A DNA stretch of 64,000 nt, taken from positions 1 to 64,000 of the forward strand of contig CAMVLL010000003.1 in NCBI GenBank assembly GCA_947168315.1, given 5' to 3'. This document shows positions 58,466 to 64,000 of this stretch, piece by piece. Each line of letters starts with the position of its first letter. Positions within the stretch are counted from its first letter, which is position 1. This DNA comes from an uncultured Bacteroidota bacterium. GTDB lineage: Bacteria; Bacteroidota; Bacteroidia; Bacteroidales; Bacteroidaceae. Below the pieces are notes generated by a model that saw only the letters and a program-made list of their open reading frames with translations, did not search any database and was not told the DNA's origin. Position numbers and translations under genes: made by a program.

Positions 58466-59942
58466 ATAGCGTAACTCCTGTCTTGAAGATGGAGAAATCG
58501 TGGTATTCGTTCTTCTCGTTGCAAGTTGGAGTTCCATTGACTATTTCGACAATTGTTTGGACAAACATGCGGATAACTTCATTCATAGGTTTATAAGTTA
58601 AAATTCCTGCATTGAAATCCATCCAATGAGGCTTGTTCTGATAAAGATGTGTATTTGTCGAGACCTTTACTGTTGGAACAAACGTCCCAAAAGGAGTTCC
58701 TCTTCCTGTTGTGAACAAGATAAGATGACATCCACTTGCAGCCAAGGCTGTCGATGCTACCAGGTCGTTACCGGGAGCCGACAAGAGATTAAGCCCACGC
58801 TCTTTCAGACATTCACCATATTTTAATACATCTGTCACTTCGCTGGTTCCTCCCTTTTGAGTACACCCCAATGATTTTTCCTCAAGGGTCGAGATACCTC
58901 CTTTCTTGTTTCCTGGAGAAGGATTCTCCCCTATCGGTTCACCGTGTGAGAGGTAGTAGTTCTTGAAGTCATTTATCATGTTAACAGTCTGAGCAAACTG
59001 CTTCTCGGTTCGACAGCGGTTCATCAATATTGTCTCTGCACCAAACATCTCAGGAACTTCGGTTAATACAGCTGTTCCTCCTTGAGCTATCAGATAATCC
59101 GAAAATTCTCCAAGTAGCGGATTGGCTGTGATTCCAGAGAAACCATCCGATCCACCACACTTCAATCCAACCTTTAACTCAGAAAATGGAACATCTGAAC
59201 GTTCATCGTGAAGCGTAAGTTCATATAAATCTCGAAGCTGTCTCTTGCCCTCTTCCATCTCGTCAGAAACATTTTGGCAAACCATAAACCGAATACGATC
59301 TTCATCATAGTTACCCAACAATTCACGGAAGGCATCCGGTTGATTATTCTCACAACCCAATCCTATGACCAGTACACCTCCTGCATTAGGATGAAGCACC
59401 ATGTTACGAAGAATTATCCGTGTATTTTCATGGTCTTCCCCTAATTGAGAACATCCATAATTGTGTGTAAAGGCTATAAAATGATTGCTCCCCGTTTCAC
59501 TTCTCATCTCATCCGCAAGGCGTTGAGCTATTCCGTTTACACAACCTACAGTCGGAATGATCCAAATCTCATTTCGAATACCAATTTGACCATCCCTCCG
59601 CCGATACCCTTTTAAAAAACGATTTTCGAAAGTATAGGGATTGTCATACTTCACAGGTTCGTATGTATAAGTTTCTAGCCCTGACAAATTGGTTTGTACA
59701 TCCTCCTCATTAACCCAAGTCCCCATCGGAACAAAATGAGTTGCCTTCCCTATAGGGAAACCATATTTGACAACGTTTTCCTCCGGATAAAGATCTTTGA
59801 TTGCTACTTTATGACCTTCAGGAATATCTTCCAGACAAATAACTTTTGACGTGTTTGTCTCAATCTTCGTACCCTTAGGAAGTGAGACAAGGGCAACGAC
59901 AACATTGTCTTTAGGATGTATTTGAATGTAGGGTTTACTCAT
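58464..59942 (-). CDS. uxaA: altronate dehydratase
   Basis: Full-length UxaA: FTHNYGCSQLGEDHENT; GLKCGGSDGFSGITANP. Confidence 0.92.
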   Translation of the reverse strand: MSKPYIQIHPKDNVVVALVSLPKGTKIETNTSKVICLEDIPEGHKVAIKDLYPEENVVKYGFPIGKATHFVPMGTWVNEEDVQTNLSGLETYTYEPVKYDNPYTFENRFLKGYRRRDGQIGIRNEIWIIPTVGCVNGIAQRLADEMRSETGSNHFIAFTHNYGCSQLGEDHENTRIILRNMVLHPNAGGVLVIGLGCENNQPDAFRELLGNYDEDRIRFMVCQNVSDEMEEGKRQLRDLYELTLHDERSDVPFSELKVGLKCGGSDGFSGITANPLLGEFSDYLIAQGGTAVLTEVPEMFGAETILMNRCRTEKQFAQTVNMINDFKNYYLSHGEPIGENPSPGNKKGGISTLEEKSLGCTQKGGTSEVTDVLKYGECLKERGLNLLSAPGNDLVASTALAASGCHLILFTTGRGTPFGTFVPTVKVSTNTHLYQNKPHWMDFNAGILTYKPMNEVIRMFVQTIVEIVNGTPTCNEKNEYHDFSIFKTGVTL

Positions 59943-61383
59943 GATTGATAAGGTTTTGAACGGTTTCCAACATTCCATTCTCCTGAATTGACAGCAGATC
60001 CTTCTTCAGAAGACAGGTTAGACCAGGAACCTCGTTGAGGTCTTCACCCCAGATGAAAGAAGCCCCCAATACTCCTTTAGTAATCTTATCTATATCCTCG
60101 GTCATCCACAACGATTCGACAAACTTCAGGATCTCATTGTCGTCGCTTGGCAGAATCGGTGTTCCATCCTTTCGTATTCCACCCTTATAATAAGTGATGA
60201 TAGCAGCCAATCCCAAAACTATTCCTTGAGGCAAGACGCCTTTTCGCTGCAAGAACCGTTTAAGGCCTGGCAAATCACGCGTCTTGAATTTTGGGAAAGC
60301 ATTGAGCATGATAGAAGTAACTTGGTGATCGACAAATGGGTTGATAAAACGTTCCCATACACTCTTGGCAAACGATATTAATTCTTCCTTAGGGAGATCA
60401 AGTGTTTCCATCAATTCCTCAAACATCACCTTGTTTATATACTGTCCAACAACAGGATGCTGACAAGCATCACGTACTATATCAATACCTGAGAGAAAGG
60501 CTACAGGAGAAAGAACAGTGTGTGGGCCATTCAACAAAGTAACTTTCCGTTCATGATAGGGCTGTTCTGATGGAACAAACAACACATTCAGACCAGCTTT
60601 GTCGGCAGGAAAATAGTCTGCCAAAGTCTTAGGGGCTTCTATAACCCAAAGATGGAAGCACTCAGCCTCATCAAGCATCTTATCATCATATTGAATACGC
60701 TCTTTCAATTTATCTGCTGTCTTTTTAGGATAACCAGGAACAATTCGGTCAACAAGAGTTGAGTAAACAGGACAACATGTATCAAACCACGTCTTGAAGC
60801 CATCTTCCAAATTCCAATGACTAATATATTGATTAATGGTCTCCTTCAGTCTTTTACCATTCTCAAAAATCAACTCACAAGGCATAATAAAACATCCTTT
60901 AGTTGTATCACCTTTAAAATGAAGATAGCGATGGTAAAGGAATTGAGTCAATTTCCCAGGATAAGAGGATGCTGGTTTATCATCTAAACAACAAGTTGGG
61001 TCAAAGGCAATACCAGCCTCTGTGGTATTGGATATAATAAAACGGATATCTGGTTGCTCCGCCAACGAGAAATAAGCTTCAGGATCTTTATAAGGGTTGA
61101 TGCCACGGCTAACCGAGTCGATCAACTCTACACTATCGACAACTTTTCCTTGTTCTATCCCTTGTAGATGTAAATAATATAATCCGTCCTGCTCGTTCAG
61201 GACAGGAACACGACCTTCTGGAAGTGGCTGTACAATGACAACGCTACCATTGAAGTCGGTTGACTGATTCATCTTATTAATAATCCAATCCACGAAGGCA
61301 CGAAGAAAGTTACCTTCACCAAATTGTACCACTTTTTCTGGACGAATAGTTTTGGGGGCTGTTATTGCATTTAATACTTTCAT
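59935..61383 (-). CDS. uxaB: tagaturonate reductase (altronate oxidoreductase)
   Basis: FGEGNFLRAFVDWIINKMN; RIVPGYP; LLNGPHTVLSP. Confidence 0.9.
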   Translation of the reverse strand: MKVLNAITAPKTIRPEKVVQFGEGNFLRAFVDWIINKMNQSTDFNGSVVIVQPLPEGRVPVLNEQDGLYYLHLQGIEQGKVVDSVELIDSVSRGINPYKDPEAYFSLAEQPDIRFIISNTTEAGIAFDPTCCLDDKPASSYPGKLTQFLYHRYLHFKGDTTKGCFIMPCELIFENGKRLKETINQYISHWNLEDGFKTWFDTCCPVYSTLVDRIVPGYPKKTADKLKERIQYDDKMLDEAECFHLWVIEAPKTLADYFPADKAGLNVLFVPSEQPYHERKVTLLNGPHTVLSPVAFLSGIDIVRDACQHPVVGQYINKVMFEELMETLDLPKEELISFAKSVWERFINPFVDHQVTSIMLNAFPKFKTRDLPGLKRFLQRKGVLPQGIVLGLAAIITYYKGGIRKDGTPILPSDDNEILKFVESLWMTEDIDKITKGVLGASFIWGEDLNEVPGLTCLLKKDLLSIQENGMLETVQNLINHE

Positions 61384-61417
61384 AGCTTTCTTTTTTATAT
61401 AATGAAGAAACTGATTT

Positions 61418-62446
61418 TTAATTAAACTTTACCAATATGCGGAATACCTTTCCAGGATTATCTGCCCAATATTTCATGGTGTCAAATGCTTCTTCTGGTT
61501 TAACGATTTGTGATATGAAAGGCTCTACTGGATGTTTCTTTTGCTCCAAATAGTGAATGACAGCACGAAAATCACTGGGAAGCGCATTTCTGGAACCTCG
61601 AATATCCAATTCCTTTTGAACAAACAGTTTTGTATGGAAAGAAACATCCGATTTGGAATAACCTATACAAACCACCCTTCCTGTGAATCCAACTTCATCC
61701 ACAGCCATGATATAAGTAGCTGGACTTCCAACTGCTTCAATCACAACATCCACTCCTAATCCATTTGTTATCTCTTCTATGCACCTGTGAACATCGTCTG
61801 TTCGAGAGTTAATGGTATAAGTTGCCCCCATCTCTTTAGCTAATTCAAGTTTATAGTCATCCAAGTCAACAGCAATAACTGTTGCACCTCGAAGAGCTGC
61901 TCGAATCATAGCACCCATACCAACCATTCCACATCCAATGACCATGACGATGTCACTATCAGTCACTTGAGCACGTGAAACAGCATGGAACCCTACACTC
62001 ATTGGCTCTATCAGCGCACAGTCACGTGGAGAAATTTGATTAGCAGGAATAACCTTCTCCCATGGGACAATTATATATTCTTTCATAGCTCCATGGCGTT
62101 GAACCCCTAATGTCTCATTATGTTCACACGCATTGACCCGTCCATTACGACAAGCAGCACACTTACCACAATTTGTATATGGATTAACCGTTACCGTCAT
62201 GCCTGGTTGCAGGAAAGAGGGAACTTTCGAGCCTACTCCCTCTATGACTGCTCCTATCTCATGACCAGGAATTACTGGCATCAAAGCCATTTGGTTCTTA
62301 CCTAAGAATGTATTCAAGTCTGAACCACAAAAGCCAACATAACTAATACGTAAAAAGATTTCATTGTCGTGAAGTTCAGGTTTCGGACACTCTATCACAT
62401 CGATTTGTCCAGGTGTTGTTATTTGAATAGCTTTCATTTTACTCAT
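61418..62446 (-). CDS. zinc-dependent alcohol dehydrogenase (probable L-galactonate 5-dehydrogenase)
   Basis: GHEIGAVIEGVG; NPYTNCGKCAACRNGRVNAC structural Zn loop; operon context. Confidence 0.82.
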   Translation of the reverse strand: MSKMKAIQITTPGQIDVIECPKPELHDNEIFLRISYVGFCGSDLNTFLGKNQMALMPVIPGHEIGAVIEGVGSKVPSFLQPGMTVTVNPYTNCGKCAACRNGRVNACEHNETLGVQRHGAMKEYIIVPWEKVIPANQISPRDCALIEPMSVGFHAVSRAQVTDSDIVMVIGCGMVGMGAMIRAALRGATVIAVDLDDYKLELAKEMGATYTINSRTDDVHRCIEEITNGLGVDVVIEAVGSPATYIMAVDEVGFTGRVVCIGYSKSDVSFHTKLFVQKELDIRGSRNALPSDFRAVIHYLEQKKHPVEPFISQIVKPEEAFDTMKYWADNPGKVFRILVKFN

Positions 62447-63360
62447 TCTGACATATTTTTGATATATGGTAATTCGATAAGATTTGAAAATTTGTAGAAT
62501 TGCACAGCATTCTCTCCTAAAAAAAGTTGTTTTTCTTCTTTGGATAATTCGTTCGATTTAATTATGAAATCGTATGACATCCTATAAGTAATGGCCGTAA
62601 TAGTTCTTGGATAGTCGGAACCCCACATTAATTTGTGCATCCCCACCAAATCTGCGGCTCGTTGAATAGCTTTGACTGCACTGGGGAAAGGATAAAACTC
62701 GCTATTGTATAACCATGTTATACCTCCGGATTCTATCATCACATTTTTATTTCGAGCCAGCTTGATTTGTTCTTCCCATCCTTTAACAGTTGGCATTCCA
62801 AAGTGTCCAATAGCGATACGCAAATTCGGACATTCTTGAATGACTTCTTGTAATTCGTGAACTTGCATATCACCATCAGCCAAGGTAATGGATAAGAAGA
62901 TGTCTTTCTGTTCCATCAATTGGAACATGGACATCATTTCTGGTGTATTCAAATATACACGGCGTTTATCTAATAGTAAACGATGCCCAGGAATAGCAAT
63001 GCCTTGAAAACCTTGCTCAATCAATGTTTTCGCTTCATCAAGAAATCCATCTTGCAAGTAGTTACACATTCCACAGACGATGAATCTTTTCGGATATATA
63101 GCCATAACTTTCTTAAGATAATCGTTCTGAATGCCATCAATCATCTCTTGAACTACGACGGCTGCTGAAACTTGAGCATAATCCATATTGGAAAGAAATA
63201 CCTCTGCAGAGTTTACACCATCTATCATGAAAGGTGGTAACATTTGTACTTCCTCACCTAGAAAGAGAGAGCGTCCGTTATGAGTAGTACGAATAATCTT
63301 TCCGTTCCAAGATGTATCTTGTTTTTGCCATAAATGGCTGTGTGCGTCAATAATTCTCAT
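62443..63360 (-). CDS. amidohydrolase (COG3618-like, probable L-galactono-lactonase)
   Basis: IIDAHSHLW N-terminus; LMWGSDYPRT C-terminal motif. Confidence 0.8.
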   Translation of the reverse strand: MRIIDAHSHLWQKQDTSWNGKIIRTTHNGRSLFLGEEVQMLPPFMIDGVNSAEVFLSNMDYAQVSAAVVVQEMIDGIQNDYLKKVMAIYPKRFIVCGMCNYLQDGFLDEAKTLIEQGFQGIAIPGHRLLLDKRRVYLNTPEMMSMFQLMEQKDIFLSITLADGDMQVHELQEVIQECPNLRIAIGHFGMPTVKGWEEQIKLARNKNVMIESGGITWLYNSEFYPFPSAVKAIQRAADLVGMHKLMWGSDYPRTITAITYRMSYDFIIKSNELSKEEKQLFLGENAVQFYKFSNLIELPYIKNMSE

Positions 63361-63374
63361 ATTATTATATGTTT

Positions 63375-64000
63375 TTATGAGTTTTTCCAACTGATCCTTT
63401 GTTGGTCACCAATAATCCTTTGCACCTCGTATACTAGATGCTCATCCATCTTTTCTTCGACGTTCCGTATGTTTTTAAGAACATTCTCAGGACTGGCAGA
63501 ACTGAAAAGTGTTGTGCTAATGCGAGGATTACTGATAGAGAATTGTATTGCCAGTTTCTCAATAGGATAATTCTGTTGCTCACAGTAGTCGGCTGCTTCC
63601 TTGCATGCCTGAACCAATGCTTTGGGGGCCGGATGCCAATCTGGAACACCACGAGAGGAAAGCAACCCCATTCCAAAAGGAGAAGCATTGATAATACCGA
63701 TTTTCCTAGATTCAAAATAATCCAGGTAATCTACAAGTTTATCATCGTTCAGACAAAAATGACAGAAGTTCAAAATACTTTCTACCGTTCCTGTTGGAAC
63801 ATGGTCAATGACCCATTGGAGATTTTCCAATTGTAAGTCGGTAATACCCACATGTTTGACTACACCTTCTTCTTTGAGTTCGACAAGAGCCGGAAGAGTT
63901 TCATCTACTACTTGATGAAGATCAGCAAACTCTATATCATGTACATTGATTAAATCGATGTAGTCGATATTCAATCGCTCCATACTTTCATAGACACTAT
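63375..64000 (-). CDS. aldo/keto reductase, 5' part beyond window (probable L-galactose dehydrogenase)
   Basis: Frame open to the window end (SVYESMERLNIDYIDLINVHD); AKR motifs; operon context. Confidence 0.8.
   Translation of the reverse strand, partial: SVYESMERLNIDYIDLINVHDIEFADLHQVVDETLPALVELKEEGVVKHVGITDLQLENLQWVIDHVPTGTVESILNFCHFCLNDDKLVDYLDYFESRKIGIINASPFGMGLLSSRGVPDWHPAPKALVQACKEAADYCEQQNYPIEKLAIQFSISNPRISTTLFSSASPENVLKNIRNVEEKMDEHLVYEVQRIIGDQQRISWKNS

Overview
This window looks like a Bacteroidales chromosome segment, Parabacteroides/Bacteroides-like, judged from gene content, fused SecDF and TAnnTTTG-type promoters. The left edge (about 1-1130) looks like the end of an integrated element next to a tRNA-Leu/tRNA-Gly pair. 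After argH and pyrE comes a long chromosomal stretch dominated by secreted carbohydrate-active enzymes without SusC/SusD: CE15, GH76, GH78-like, DUF1080 proteins, a five-bladed-propeller hydrolase, CE7-like, GH20, two sulfatases, GH123/DUF4091 and GH36. Housekeeping genes include rnr, secDF, kbl and tdh. A right-hand minus-strand operon matches the L-galactose to D-tagaturonate to altronate to KDG route. The least explained signals are: (1) a two-copy composite intergenic repeat at ~7.34-7.72 kb and ~40.04-40.31 kb, made of a 21-bp-period array (7-codon period, KNsmFxx) and a hairpin module with identical 61-bp internal spacing, with the two modules in opposite relative orientation in the two copies; (2) a Cys-containing small protein with its own promoter and an upstream 18-bp direct repeat at 22-bp period, followed by a membrane-spanning TPR-AraC regulator (28.15-30.6 kb); (3) three TAGGGAA direct repeats at 21-22 bp spacing upstream of a beta-barrel gene (56.47 kb). 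All calls come from reading the sequence and supplied ORFs; no database search was run.
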